Source: an uncultured Flavobacteriia bacterium (GTDB taxonomy: Bacteria; Bacteroidota; Bacteroidia; Flavobacteriales_D; Crocinitomicaceae). From it: a DNA stretch of 64,000 bases. The position numbers and the translations under genes are program-made. Under the pieces are notes generated by a model. That model saw only the letters and a list, made by a program, of their open reading frames with translations, had not been told where the DNA came from and made no database searches. Shown here in pieces: positions 10,101 to 17,246 of the stretch (position 1 is the stretch's first letter; each line of letters begins with the position of its first letter). Where the stretch lies: assembly GCA_937975705.1 (NCBI GenBank), contig CALJTX010000047.1, positions 1-64,000 on the forward strand, given 5' to 3'.

Positions 10101-10368
10101 TCAAAGTGGTAGGCGCTTAAATGTATTGCTTACCCGTGCACAAAAGGCATTGCATTTTTACAGCAGTATCCGTGCAACAGATTTTCCGACCAAAAGAAGT
10201 GCCGCCACCAACAGACTTTGGGAATGGTTTGTATTTTTGGAAAACGCACAATTTCTGCAAACAACATACGATGCCAACGAGCGCCTTGCTTCGGCGCCGG
10301 ACTACCCTACTTTTCTGAATTATTATCGGGTGCTGAAGCAGCGTGGGGCGCTCCCGACGCGCGTTTAG
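7126..10368 (+). CDS. Large superfamily 1 DNA/RNA helicase (COG1112-like)
   Basis: 1080 aa. Helicase motifs in order: Walker A GPPGTGKS at 224-231; Walker B IFDEASQ near 785; motif III GDPQQMRP near 811; motif IV area YHYRSEDPS near 848; motif V LEKVQGEECEM near 958; motif VI RRLNVLLTRAQ near 997. A ~500-residue Gln/Leu-rich helical insertion lies between motifs I and II, probably a long coiled or stalk domain. The arrangement matches AAA_11/AAA_12 helicases of the Dna2/Upf1 type. No nuclease motif is seen. The gene is alone on its strand, and its 3' end overlaps yidD by 62 bp. Related proteins serve in repair, RNA handling or phage defence; nothing nearby chooses among these. Confidence 0.9.
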   Translation: MSELVQEFLLSWEAELLQLRVNDPLIDLPSTAYLPAEANLWADSPTNRQILRELRRIERDRGVIALVHFEGLLTWQKGDKNIQTPVFLRECSTINHQTQKIDFEEKTFVNPYIGVLLQKIGAEVIEFTDAAAFIQHLLDSGLFKAYEACTGLANLHPQRYELRKEWEALSNAESFSAALHQIIGDPLNTQEQPDIWRKSQLSPLDPDQHAVIDQIRNGSVVIYGPPGTGKSVVLSNLIGQVIGKQQNALVVADKPVALQVLLGKLAQHQLDQCCVFLNAAQTTAGFYKQLQAQFERLLQDNGSCANYENQQPFLAGDYWEQRRQIERVSKKNFLELCQVFGPPTQTSAKPSNRWQLWLSKQQLLDQLPQTTREVLPLLQPYWQKTNALSVHHDWENWQKLSQLLLQNHGVQNSNELDRLVEQSLRCIQFEANVYQTYSELLDQDQALQLKRLYQYQQLCTQEELLVQNLQVWKQLPTLAEWAILQAAAIAPGWLNKRKWRKLEKTWLRLPGLDLQQLENQLKKYWQIQGQRANLKEKFARFGIQNLDEVLGLLVPLLKQHNAAQWQWYRKLSQEEIQQLCQTHQSAHQLQQLHQQLFTSKAVHFSTLHSSINAVFSALSAELQTLAELPFELWESLNDLTTLQQTLRNEFWADLRVNYPALFTYASEPVTDLIEADLLQEERQWQQDAAAIRAVQRTQFMQLQMLLTDPVQKLTKDQKEQRQQLRKGKAILVKEMAKTRQHMSIAQLFESPAAPWLKVIFPVWLCTPTTLAKTIPMQRESFDVGIFDEASQLPLSHAIGALQRVATVVVAGDPQQMRPQSYFGQSAEGVVDLLHQAAFYLPSKHLRYHYRSEDPSLIAFSNRHFYDHSLIVWPSKTSAQNGVFDHYIETGRYIQQQNNEEAKALAQHLHSLLSLPQTIGVVAFSETQLNCIYQALSSTDQVLLEERIQGRSAFFLPLEKVQGEECEMLLISFGFAKNDTEQFSLKLGPMAQAQSGRRLNVLLTRAQKALHFYSSIRATDFPTKRSAATNRLWEWFVFLENAQFLQTTYDANERLASAPDYPTFLNYYRVLKQRGALPTRV

Positions 10369-10594
10369 GAACGGGGTCATGGCCAAATCCACCTCGGGGG
10401 TGGCAACTGGCAATGCGCTTTAAGCCTAGATAAGTTCCTTTGAATGGGCCCCAAATCCTGAGTGCTTCTACCATGTATGATGAACATGTTGGCGTATAGC
10501 GGCAAGTCGGTGGAAAAATAGGCGAAATTACCCATTGATAAATACGCACCATAAAAATAAGCGGGGCCGTTAAGACCTTGTAAAAAAGCTGCAT
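10307..10594 (-). CDS. yidD: Membrane protein insertion efficiency factor YidD
   Basis: 95 aa. The family signature is complete: N-terminal amphipathic/hydrophobic helix (IFMVRIYQWVISPIF), then PPTCRYTPTCSSYMVEALRIWGPFKG, and GLKRIASCHPRGGFGHDPVP. It assists YidC-dependent insertion of inner-membrane proteins. In many bacteria it sits between rnpA and yidC; here it stands alone, its last 62 bp overlapping the end of the convergent helicase gene, so the KRASGAPHAASAPDNNSEK tail is encoded inside helicase sequence. Confidence 0.95.
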   Translation of the reverse strand: MQLFYKVLTAPLIFMVRIYQWVISPIFPPTCRYTPTCSSYMVEALRIWGPFKGTYLGLKRIASCHPRGGFGHDPVPKRASGAPHAASAPDNNSEK

Positions 10595-10598
10595 GGTC

Positions 10599-10606
10599 CA
10601 AAAATA
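10599..10606 (-). promoter_or_regulatory. -7 element 4 nt from the yidD start
   Basis: Minus-strand TATTTTTG, an exact TAnnTTTG match, followed by GACC and then the yidD ATG. The spacing predicts transcription starting at the start codon. Confidence 0.55.
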
Positions 10607-10684
10607 AGCAATTTCAACAGCTTGATGTGTAAACTTAGTGAGCGTAACTTTTAATCAACTTCAAGTTATGCTTATTTTTAGAAA

Positions 10685-11641
10685 ATGAACTTCAAACAAC
10701 TCCTCTCCATTAATGCATTTTGTATGAGCTCCTTTATTGGTCTGAGCCAACCCTTAGACAACTGGGAGGCAGACAAAATTAAAGTAACGCAAGCATCTGG
10801 CGCACAAACTATTATGCATGCAGAAGCCCTTTTCGAAGACCGCTGGGATCAACTGCCACAAGCTCAGTTTTGGAAAAAAATCATGTTGCTTTCACCAGAT
10901 TCTTGCCTGATCAACGTGGCGTCTAACCGCCAAGTACTCGACAAAATGTCTATCAGAGACTGGAACGCACAGACCGAAGCGCAAAAAGATATCACGCGTC
11001 AAGCACTGCGCACCGCAAATGGCCTACCGAGCGACACCCGCATTTATGTAACAACAGGCAAAAACGATTTTTACCGTTTCAATGAAGTTTACCCAAGTTT
11101 AGATAAAGGCGTGGCCGCTTTTGAGCGTTATGGCGTAGATCCGTGGTATGCACAATCCATTTTATTAATCGAAAGCCCTGCGCTCATGCGCAAGTCCTCG
11201 ACGGGCGCTTATGGTGCATTTCAACTCATGCCAGGCGTAGCGCGTTCAATGGGTTTGGTCGTCAACAGCACAACAGACGAACGCAAAGATTTTGACCGCT
11301 CTGCCTACGGAGCAGCCCAACTGCTCAGACGTGTTTGTATTCCAGAAGCAAAGCGTATTTTAGCGCAACACAACCTCACTTACAATGAAACTGATTTATG
11401 GTTTCGCTTATTTGTGCTGCATGTGTACCATGCTGGCGCGATGAACGTGGCTGCGGTTGTAGATAAGATTCAGCCTACAGAAGGCTCACAAGAACTGATC
11501 AAGGCGATGTGGCAAAATAGCGCTGCAGGTTTTGGTAACAATTCTCAAAATTATACGCAATTAGCCTTGGCTGCACAGCTCATTTTACATGACATGGTGT
11601 ACCAAAACTGCACAGAAATTAGCCCTTGCTCTAGTCGTTGA
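10685..11641 (+). CDS. Lytic transglycosylase-like (SLT domain) protein
   Basis: 318 aa with a short signal-like N terminus (NAFCMSSFIGLSQ). From about residue 150 it carries the SLT/goose-lysozyme core: catalytic Glu of LLIESPAL (about 163), the STGAYGAFQLMPGVARSMGL segment (usually SxxGAxGLMQ), and LHVYHAGAMNVAAVV corresponding to the AYNAG motif. Such enzymes cleave peptidoglycan between MurNAc and GlcNAc with anhydro-ring formation. LysM repeats are absent. The 3' end overlaps the end of convergent menC by 11 bp. Confidence 0.82.
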   Translation: MNFKQLLSINAFCMSSFIGLSQPLDNWEADKIKVTQASGAQTIMHAEALFEDRWDQLPQAQFWKKIMLLSPDSCLINVASNRQVLDKMSIRDWNAQTEAQKDITRQALRTANGLPSDTRIYVTTGKNDFYRFNEVYPSLDKGVAAFERYGVDPWYAQSILLIESPALMRKSSTGAYGAFQLMPGVARSMGLVVNSTTDERKDFDRSAYGAAQLLRRVCIPEAKRILAQHNLTYNETDLWFRLFVLHVYHAGAMNVAAVVDKIQPTEGSQELIKAMWQNSAAGFGNNSQNYTQLALAAQLILHDMVYQNCTEISPCSSR

Positions 11642-12695
11642 TCCAGCAGATATGCCCTTCTCGAACGAGGAGTGCCGACGGAAAATTATTGGTATAAAGA
11701 CTTCCTGTTCCAAAACCCTGCGGAAGCTTTGGTGCATAACAAGCGCCAAACTGAACAATTGCACTCAGGCCTATCGCACTTTCGAGCGCACTAGTGAGCC
11801 ACCATCCTATGCCCCTTTCTTCGGCCAATTGAATCCATTCCCGGACTCCGCTCAAGCCGCCGTGCAAACTGGGCTTCAAAATGATATATTGCGGTCTGAT
11901 GGCATCGAGCAATGAACACTTTTGGACGCGCTCATTTATCCCGATTAGTTCTTCATCTAAAGCAATTGGAACTGGTGTTTGCGCACATAATTTCGTCATT
12001 TCGTCAACCTGTCCAGCGCTTATTGGCTGTTCAATGCTATGAATGTCAATCCGTGCCAATTCTTCTAAAACAGCCCCAATCTCTGTAGGTGCAAACGCAC
12101 CATTCGCATCTACCCGGATCGTGAGCGCCGTTGCAGGTGCATGGGCACGAAGTTCGCGGAGTAGCAGCAACTCTTGGGGCCAATCTAGCGCCCCAATTTT
12201 CAGCTTTACGGTCTCAAAACCAGCTGTAATTTTTTCGATGGCTTGTGCGCGCATGTCTGCAAGTGAACCCATCCAAACCAGTCCATTAATTGGAATTGTC
12301 GTTTCTTGACGCGTAAAAGCGGTATCGAATAAAACATTGCTCCCTTGTGCTTTGACAGCAAGCAGTAACACCTCTAAACCAAAGATAAAAGAGGGAAAGG
12401 CACGCCATTTCTCGATGAATTGGTCAAATGCCCTATTTGTAAAAAAATCAGTTTGAGACCAATCTAAAACATAGGGCTTCACTTCAGCTAAAAATGTCAA
12501 GAGTTTGGACTCATATTGCTGATGGTCGCTGTATTCTGGCGACAAGCCCGGAATTATCGGAAACTCCGTCTGAACCGGAACGCCATTTGGCAATGCATAA
12601 GTAAAAATCCAAGAGGGTTTGGTATGCAGTACGCCTCGACTGGTACCAGCCGGCTTCTTGAAAATCAATTCATGTAAAACGAGGTGCTCAGGCAT
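11631..12695 (-). CDS. menC: o-Succinylbenzoate synthase, enolase superfamily
   Basis: 354 aa from the ATG at 12695, preceded by GGAGAG and overlapping the end of rlmH by 8 bp; an upstream in-frame ATG would lie deeper in rlmH. Enolase-superfamily barrel motifs are clear: KLKIG (catalytic Lys pair), RVDANGAF, IEQP, ALDEEL (metal ligands), LKPSLHGG (second catalytic Lys) and SALESAIGLSAIVQFGA. This combination fits MenC, which dehydrates SHCHC to o-succinylbenzoate for menaquinone. A dipeptide epimerase is the main alternative, but the SALES block favours MenC. No other men genes are in the window. Confidence 0.85.
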   Translation of the reverse strand: MPEHLVLHELIFKKPAGTSRGVLHTKPSWIFTYALPNGVPVQTEFPIIPGLSPEYSDHQQYESKLLTFLAEVKPYVLDWSQTDFFTNRAFDQFIEKWRAFPSFIFGLEVLLLAVKAQGSNVLFDTAFTRQETTIPINGLVWMGSLADMRAQAIEKITAGFETVKLKIGALDWPQELLLLRELRAHAPATALTIRVDANGAFAPTEIGAVLEELARIDIHSIEQPISAGQVDEMTKLCAQTPVPIALDEELIGINERVQKCSLLDAIRPQYIILKPSLHGGLSGVREWIQLAEERGIGWWLTSALESAIGLSAIVQFGACYAPKLPQGFGTGSLYTNNFPSALLVREGHICWIND

Positions 12696-13161
12696 GGTGG
12701 TAGGGCTCTCCTTTGAGGATACTAAAGGCACGGTACAATTGTTCAAGAAAAATCATGCGGACCATTTGATGCGAGAAAGTCATACTTGACAAGGACTGCT
12801 TGAATTGCGCACGTTCGTACACCGCAGGGCTAAACCCATAAGCGCCACCTATTACAAAAACAAACGAGCCAGTGTGCTGAAGTTGTTTTTGAGCCAACCA
12901 AGCTGCGAAATCTACCGAACTGAACTGCTTGCCATTTTCATCTAATAAGATTAAAAAGTCTGTGGGATTTATTTTGGCTAAGATTTGAGCGCCTTCTTTT
13001 TCCTTGATTTGGGTCTGGCTGAGCGCCTTCGGGTTCTTGATGTCGGGGAGTTCTATTCTTTCAAAAGAACAGTAATGACCCAAGCGTTGTTGGTAGCGCT
13101 GTTCGCCGACTTTGAGGTCTTCGAAAGCCGTTTTACCCACGACTAAGAATCGGATTTTCAT
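12688..13161 (-). CDS. rlmH: 23S rRNA pseudouridine-1915 N3-methyltransferase
   Basis: 157 aa, full length for the SPOUT-class RlmH family. Conserved blocks: GKTAFEDLKVGEQRYQQRL, LLDENGKQFSS, FVIGGAYGFSPAVYERA (the SAM-binding knot), and the C-terminal SSMTFSHQMVRMIFLEQLYRAFSILKGEPYHHA. It methylates pseudouridine 1915 in helix 69 of 23S rRNA. It lies 4 nt after the NifU-like gene and overlaps menC. Confidence 0.97.
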   Translation of the reverse strand: MKIRFLVVGKTAFEDLKVGEQRYQQRLGHYCSFERIELPDIKNPKALSQTQIKEKEGAQILAKINPTDFLILLDENGKQFSSVDFAAWLAQKQLQHTGSFVFVIGGAYGFSPAVYERAQFKQSLSSMTFSHQMVRMIFLEQLYRAFSILKGEPYHHA

Positions 13162-13165
13162 GTCG

Positions 13166-13408
13166 CTAAACCGCTACAACACCTTTGAGTTCTGGAGCTG
13201 CCATTTTAAGCGCTTCTTCGAGCCCCCCTTTGATCGTCATTTGAGACATCGAGCAATCGCTACAAGAGCCCAAAAGTCGGACCTGTACAATGGCATCATC
13301 GGTAATATCGATGAGCTCCATGTCGCCGCCGTCGGCATGCAAAAAGGGCCTGAGTTGGTCAAGCGCCACTAAAACTTTGCTGCGGAGTTCTTCTTTATTG
13401 TTTGCCAT
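13166..13408 (-). CDS. NifU C-terminal-domain Fe-S scaffold protein
   Basis: 80 aa made only of the NifU C-terminal domain. The CxxC of GSCSDCSMSQMTIKGGLEEAL (Cys about 48 and 51) binds a transient iron-sulfur cluster. It is separated by only 2 nt from the Mrp-type P-loop ATPase upstream, a pairing that suggests a shared role in delivering Fe-S clusters to apoproteins. Confidence 0.93.
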   Translation of the reverse strand: MANNKEELRSKVLVALDQLRPFLHADGGDMELIDITDDAIVQVRLLGSCSDCSMSQMTIKGGLEEALKMAAPELKGVVAV

Positions 13409-13410
13409 GC

Positions 13411-14487
13411 TTAGGGTTTGCGCGTTGCTAAAATAGCGTTCAATTCGGTTTCAAAGTTATGAACTAATTCTTCAAAAGCACTGGTAGTAGGGGTATTTTG
13501 CTGAAAAACAGCAGGTCTGCCTGCGTCACCAGCTTCGCATACACCCTGTACAAGTGGAATACTGCCCAAAAATGGCACTTGCATCCCTTGCGCTAAATTT
13601 TTGGCTCCATCGCGGCCAAAGATATAATATTTGTTGTTGGGCAATTCTGCAGGTGTAAAATAGGCCATGTTTTCGACAATTCCCACTATTGGAACTTTAA
13701 ATGAATCGAGTCTGAACATTTGAATTCCGCGGCGCGCATCAGCTAAAGCAACTTCTTGCGGCGTACTGACGATAACCACACCATCTAACGGAACAGTTTG
13801 CATCAAAGAGAGATGGATATCGCTGGTGCCTGGAGGGAGGTCGACGAGTAAGAAATCGAGTGCGCCCCAGTGCGCATCAGTAAAAAGTTGGGTGAGCGCT
13901 TTAGAAGCCATAGGGCCTCTCCAAACTACGGCGTCGTCTTGACTTGTAAAAAACCCAATCGATAAAATTTGAATGCCATTTGATTCAATTGGCGCAATCA
14001 ATGATTGCCCATTGACGTCTATCATTTTAGGCCGATCTCCAACTAAATCGAACATGGTGGGCATTGAAGGGCCATGGATATCGGCATCAACAATTCCTAC
14101 GCGAAATCCTTTTTTAGCTAAACCACCAGCTAAATTCGCTGTAATTGTAGATTTACCTACACCGCCTTTTCCTGAGGCAATAGCGATAATGTGCTTGACA
14201 TCAGGTAAAATTTTTCTGCGCGCTGTACGGCTTTCCGCGTCCAACCCCTGGATCTGACATTGTATTTGAATTTCTTGACCAAAAACGCGCTTTAAGTTGA
14301 ACTCGATAGCTTCTTGCATGCGTTTGCGTGCATGCAGGGCTGGGTTTGAAATTTTAACGACGAGTTGAATGGTAGCATCTTGAATGCTTAATTGCTCAAT
14401 TAAATTGAGGCTCACTAAGTCATTTTTGAGATCTGGCTCGGTAATTTTACCTAGAACTGCAAGGACGTCTTCTCTGTTAATGCTCAT
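13411..14487 (-). CDS. Mrp/ApbC-type Fe-S cluster carrier ATPase
   Basis: 358 aa. A DUF59/MIP18 domain covers residues 5-80, then a deviant Walker A (IASGKGGVGKSTITANLAGG, about 104-123), GIVDADIHGPSMPTMF, and LLVDLPPGTSDIHLS. The C-terminal segment VENMAYFTPAELPNNKYYIFG stands where enterobacterial ApbC has a CxxC; no cysteines are there, as in other Bacteroidota homologues I recall. It overlaps the upstream lipoprotein gene by 11 bp and leads into nifU-like, rlmH and menC. Confidence 0.93.
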   Translation of the reverse strand: MSINREDVLAVLGKITEPDLKNDLVSLNLIEQLSIQDATIQLVVKISNPALHARKRMQEAIEFNLKRVFGQEIQIQCQIQGLDAESRTARRKILPDVKHIIAIASGKGGVGKSTITANLAGGLAKKGFRVGIVDADIHGPSMPTMFDLVGDRPKMIDVNGQSLIAPIESNGIQILSIGFFTSQDDAVVWRGPMASKALTQLFTDAHWGALDFLLVDLPPGTSDIHLSLMQTVPLDGVVIVSTPQEVALADARRGIQMFRLDSFKVPIVGIVENMAYFTPAELPNNKYYIFGRDGAKNLAQGMQVPFLGSIPLVQGVCEAGDAGRPAVFQQNTPTTSAFEELVHNFETELNAILATRKP

Positions 14488-15013
14488 TTTTAGCTTTTAA
14501 TGATTGAATGGAGTGATACATGAAATCTACAACCCTTTTGGTGTCTCCTTGTTCACGGTTCATGATTTCATAATAATTTTCTTGGATGCGTTTTACGCCG
14601 TAGATATAGAACCGCGCATTCTTTTGAGCCACAAACTCTCCCTTGACATTTCTGCGGTAAATAAGTACATCGCTGGTTTGCTTGACAATTTCAATCTCAA
14701 AAAATGGATTTGGTTTGAGTAATTTGCGTTTGAACTCTGCAAAACGGTAGGCGTAATCGCCGTAGTCTTCTATCAATAATGTAAAATTGCGTCCGACACT
14801 CAGCTTCCATTTGAAACCGCCAATTTCGTATGCGACATTTGGTTTCATAGAGGTACCTATACCAGCACTTGCATTTGGCAACATGATGCGCGCAGATAAA
14901 TCATAGGCGCTAAGGTCTAAAGCGCTGTATTGAATGTAGTCGTAAGAACGCGGCTTGTCTTGCTCACAAGAGAGGGTAAAAACCAACAAAAAGAAGAAAC
15001 AAAGCATCCGCAT
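14477..15013 (-). CDS. Small lipoprotein of unknown function
   Basis: 178 aa from the ATG at 15013 (a GTG two codons earlier is possible). The N terminus MRMLCFFFLLVFTLSCEQ is a lipoprotein signal with the cysteine near 16. The mature part is mixed alpha/beta with aromatic pairs (GGFKWKLSVGRNFTLLIEDYGDYAYRFAEFK) and no family I recognise. It heads the mrp operon. Probably anchored on the periplasmic face of a membrane. Confidence 0.75.
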   Translation of the reverse strand: MRMLCFFFLLVFTLSCEQDKPRSYDYIQYSALDLSAYDLSARIMLPNASAGIGTSMKPNVAYEIGGFKWKLSVGRNFTLLIEDYGDYAYRFAEFKRKLLKPNPFFEIEIVKQTSDVLIYRRNVKGEFVAQKNARFYIYGVKRIQENYYEIMNREQGDTKRVVDFMYHSIQSLKAKNEH

Positions 15014-15018
15014 GGGCA

Positions 15019-15026
15019 CAAAGATA
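15019..15026 (-). promoter_or_regulatory. -7 element of the lipoprotein-mrp-nifU-rlmH-menC operon
   Basis: Minus-strand TATCTTTG, an exact TAnnTTTG match, 5 nt before the ATG at 15013. The expected start site lies at or one base before the start codon. A TTG lies 22 nt upstream, slightly far. Confidence 0.55.
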
Positions 15027-15060
15027 CATTTGGTTTGCCTTTTTTTTACAATTTCGCAGT

Positions 15061-15456
15061 ATGGAAAAACAAACTACATTTCTTGCGGGCCTCTTTATCA
15101 TGTTATCAATTGTATTTGGCGCCTTTGGTGCTCATGCCCTAAAAGAAGTGCTGGAGCCGTCACAATTGCAGACTTTTGAGGTTGGGGTACGCTATCAAGG
15201 TTTCTTAGCAATGGGCGTCTTGATACTCGCTGTCAACAAGCAGCGTTTTGATTTTCCAATGAAAAGAATCCTATGGGCCATGCTCATCGGTATGTTTTTG
15301 TTTAGTTTTTCCATCTATGGATTGGTACTCGGCCGTTACTTTATCGATGCCAACGCCTTTCGTTTCTTAGGCCCAATCACGCCAATCGGAGGCGCAATTA
15401 GCATCATTTCATGGTGTATATTTCTTTTTCGTCTGTTAAAATACGGACAAGCGTAA
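15061..15456 (+). CDS. DUF423 membrane protein (YgdD-like)
   Basis: 131 aa with four hydrophobic segments (about 6-26, 45-62, 70-90, 100-120). The first helix ends in the family motif FGAFGAHALKEVLEP, and GVRYQGFLAMGVLIL also matches DUF423. Small inner-membrane protein of unknown function. Just upstream is CAATTTCGCAGT-ATG, nearly identical to the start region of the SDR gene at 34907. Confidence 0.9.
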   Translation: MEKQTTFLAGLFIMLSIVFGAFGAHALKEVLEPSQLQTFEVGVRYQGFLAMGVLILAVNKQRFDFPMKRILWAMLIGMFLFSFSIYGLVLGRYFIDANAFRFLGPITPIGGAISIISWCIFLFRLLKYGQA

Positions 15457-15476
15457 AACTTTTTTGCGAATGATGT

Positions 15477-15506
15477 TTTGTTATTGGTGAATAGTTTTTA
15501 CTTTTG
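15477..15506 (+). promoter_or_regulatory. Promoter of bcp
   Basis: TTTG at 15477-15480, an 18-nt spacer, and TACTTTTG at 15499-15506: both elements of the Bacteroidota housekeeping promoter. The predicted start is near 15512, giving a leader of about 35 nt. Confidence 0.7.
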
Positions 15507-15546
15507 ATTAGTTTTTCATCGTTACACCGATTATTTTTTAAACATT

Positions 15547-16008
15547 ATGACAACACTCACCCTCGGGAGCAAGCTTCCAGCTTTTATTGGCACTGACCAA
15601 AACGGCGAATCTATCGACAGCGCATCTTATGCTGGCAAAAACCTAGTGATTTACTTTTACCCCAAAGACGACACCCCAGGCTGTACCGCCCAGGCTTGTA
15701 GTATCCGCGACGGTCAAGAAGCGCTTCTTGCCGCCCAAGTAAATGTCATTGGCATTAGCGCTGACAGCGTAGCTGCCCACATGAAATTTGCAAACAAATA
15801 CCAACTAAATTTCCCGCTCATCTCCGACACAGACAAAACCATCATTCAACAATTTGGCGTTTGGGGAACTAAAAAATTCATGGGGCGCGTTTACGACGGT
15901 ATCCACCGCATGACTTTCATCTTTGATCAAACCAATACCCTAATTAAGGTAATTGAAAAACCCAACACCAAAGACCACGCCAACGAAGTTTTGGCTTGTT
16001 TTCAGTAG
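15547..16008 (+). CDS. bcp: Thioredoxin-dependent thiol peroxidase (bacterioferritin comigratory protein)
   Basis: 153 aa, full length for the BCP/PrxQ peroxiredoxins. FYPKDDTPGCTAQAC holds the peroxidatic Cys46 and the resolving Cys51, the spacing of the two-Cys E. coli enzyme. It reduces hydrogen peroxide and organic hydroperoxides in the cytoplasm using thioredoxin. It has its own promoter and lies upstream of recA. Confidence 0.96.
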   Translation: MTTLTLGSKLPAFIGTDQNGESIDSASYAGKNLVIYFYPKDDTPGCTAQACSIRDGQEALLAAQVNVIGISADSVAAHMKFANKYQLNFPLISDTDKTIIQQFGVWGTKKFMGRVYDGIHRMTFIFDQTNTLIKVIEKPNTKDHANEVLACFQ

Positions 16009-16010
16009 AA

Positions 16011-16025
16011 CGTAAATTGTTTACG
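16011..16025 (+). promoter_or_regulatory. Perfect palindrome on the -33 region of recA: candidate operator
   Basis: CGTAAATTGTTTACG: arms CGTAAA and TTTACG around TTG. The central TTG (16017-16019) is itself the -33 element, 18 nt before the -7 box, so a bound protein would block polymerase. It resembles a damage-response operator by position; no LexA gene is visible here. Confidence 0.5.
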
Positions 16026-16045
16026 AACTTCACCTAGCAACTTTG
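16017..16045 (+). promoter_or_regulatory. recA promoter
   Basis: TTG at 16017-16019, an 18-nt spacer and CAACTTTG at 16038-16045 (one base off TAnnTTTG). The leader is expected to be about 35 nt. Confidence 0.6.
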
Positions 16046-16086
16046 TAGAAATTATTCACCGAGCCTCGCTCAAAACAACAAACGAT

Positions 16087-17115
16087 ATGTCTAAAGAACA
16101 AAACCTCGAAAAACTCAAAGCACTCCAACTGACCATGGAAAAGCTTGACAAAGCATTTGGCAAAGGCGCCGTCATGAAACTCGGCGATGCCCCTGTAGAA
16201 CAAGTAGAAGTTATCCCAACCGGATCACTCACCCTAGACCTTGCCTTAGGCATCAACGGTTATCCGAAAGGACGCGTTGTAGAAATCTACGGACCAGAAT
16301 CTTCCGGTAAAACTACGCTTGCTATTCATGCCATTGCCGAAGTCCAAAAACAAGGCGGCATTGCAGCCTTCATAGATGCCGAGCACGCCTTTGACCAATT
16401 CTACGCTCAAAAACTTGGCGTAGACATCTCAAACCTACTGATCTCTCAGCCAGACAACGGCGAACAAGCACTCGAAATTGCCGACAACCTCATCCGTTCA
16501 GGCGCCATCGACCTCATCGTCATTGACTCCGTTGCGGCACTTACACCAAAAGCTGAAATTGAAGGCGAAATGGGCGATTCCCAAATGGGTCTGCAAGCCC
16601 GCCTCATGTCTAAAGCACTCCGCAAGCTCACGGGTTCTATCAACAAAGCTGGCTGCTGCTGTATTTTCATAAACCAATTGCGCGACAAAATCGGTGTCAT
16701 GTTCGGAAATCCTGAAACCACTACCGGCGGAAACGCACTCAAATTTTATTCTTCTATCCGCATCGATATCCGCAGAGCTGCGCAACTCAAAGACGGTGAA
16801 GACATCATTGGCAACCGCGTCAAAGTCAAAGTTGTTAAGAACAAAGTAGCGCCGCCATTTAGAAAAGCCGAGTTTGACATCATGTATGGCGAAGGCATTT
16901 CCAAAGTTGGTGAAATCATCGACCTCGGCGTTGACCTCAACATCCTCAAGAAAAGCGGCTCGTGGTTTTCTTACGGCGAAACAAAACTTGGACAAGGTCG
17001 CGATGCGATAAAATCACTCATTCTAGACAACCCAGAACTCATGGAAGAACTAGAAGCAAAAATCAAAAATGCGCTCGCAACACCGACTGGTCAGACTGAA
17101 GTGTTGCAAGACTAG
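16087..17115 (+). CDS. recA: Recombinase RecA
   Basis: 342 aa. Walker A GPESSGKTTL at about 68-77; MKLGD and PTGSLTLDLALG near the N terminus; Walker B LIVIDSVAAL; loop L1 EGEMGDSQMGLQARLMSKAL; loop L2 GVMFGNPETTTGGNALKFY. Forms filaments on single-stranded DNA for strand exchange and SOS co-protease activity. An unusual triple cysteine (KAGCCCIFINQLR) replaces the common TNTTVIFINQIR strand just before L2. Ends in a strong terminator. Confidence 0.99.
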   Translation: MSKEQNLEKLKALQLTMEKLDKAFGKGAVMKLGDAPVEQVEVIPTGSLTLDLALGINGYPKGRVVEIYGPESSGKTTLAIHAIAEVQKQGGIAAFIDAEHAFDQFYAQKLGVDISNLLISQPDNGEQALEIADNLIRSGAIDLIVIDSVAALTPKAEIEGEMGDSQMGLQARLMSKALRKLTGSINKAGCCCIFINQLRDKIGVMFGNPETTTGGNALKFYSSIRIDIRRAAQLKDGEDIIGNRVKVKVVKNKVAPPFRKAEFDIMYGEGISKVGEIIDLGVDLNILKKSGSWFSYGETKLGQGRDAIKSLILDNPELMEELEAKIKNALATPTGQTEVLQD

Positions 17116-17135
17116 ACCTATCGTTTGGTTGGAAG

Positions 17136-17163
17136 CGGCGTTCTTAGGAGCGCCGTTTTTTTT
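17136..17163 (+). terminator. Rho-independent terminator of recA
   Basis: 8-bp stem CGGCGTTC/GAGCGCCG (one G-U) with loop TTAG, followed by eight T. Confidence 0.9.
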
Positions 17164-17246
17164 GCAATAAAAACAAATGAGTTGCGTTTTATTTGTCTAT
17201 TGCCCCGCAATTTCATAATTTCGAAACACTTAATCTCATTTAAACT

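Noticed and set aside
16498..16995. 165-codon minus-strand frame inside recA
   Set aside because: Antisense of conserved recA codons; composition explained by the sense strand.
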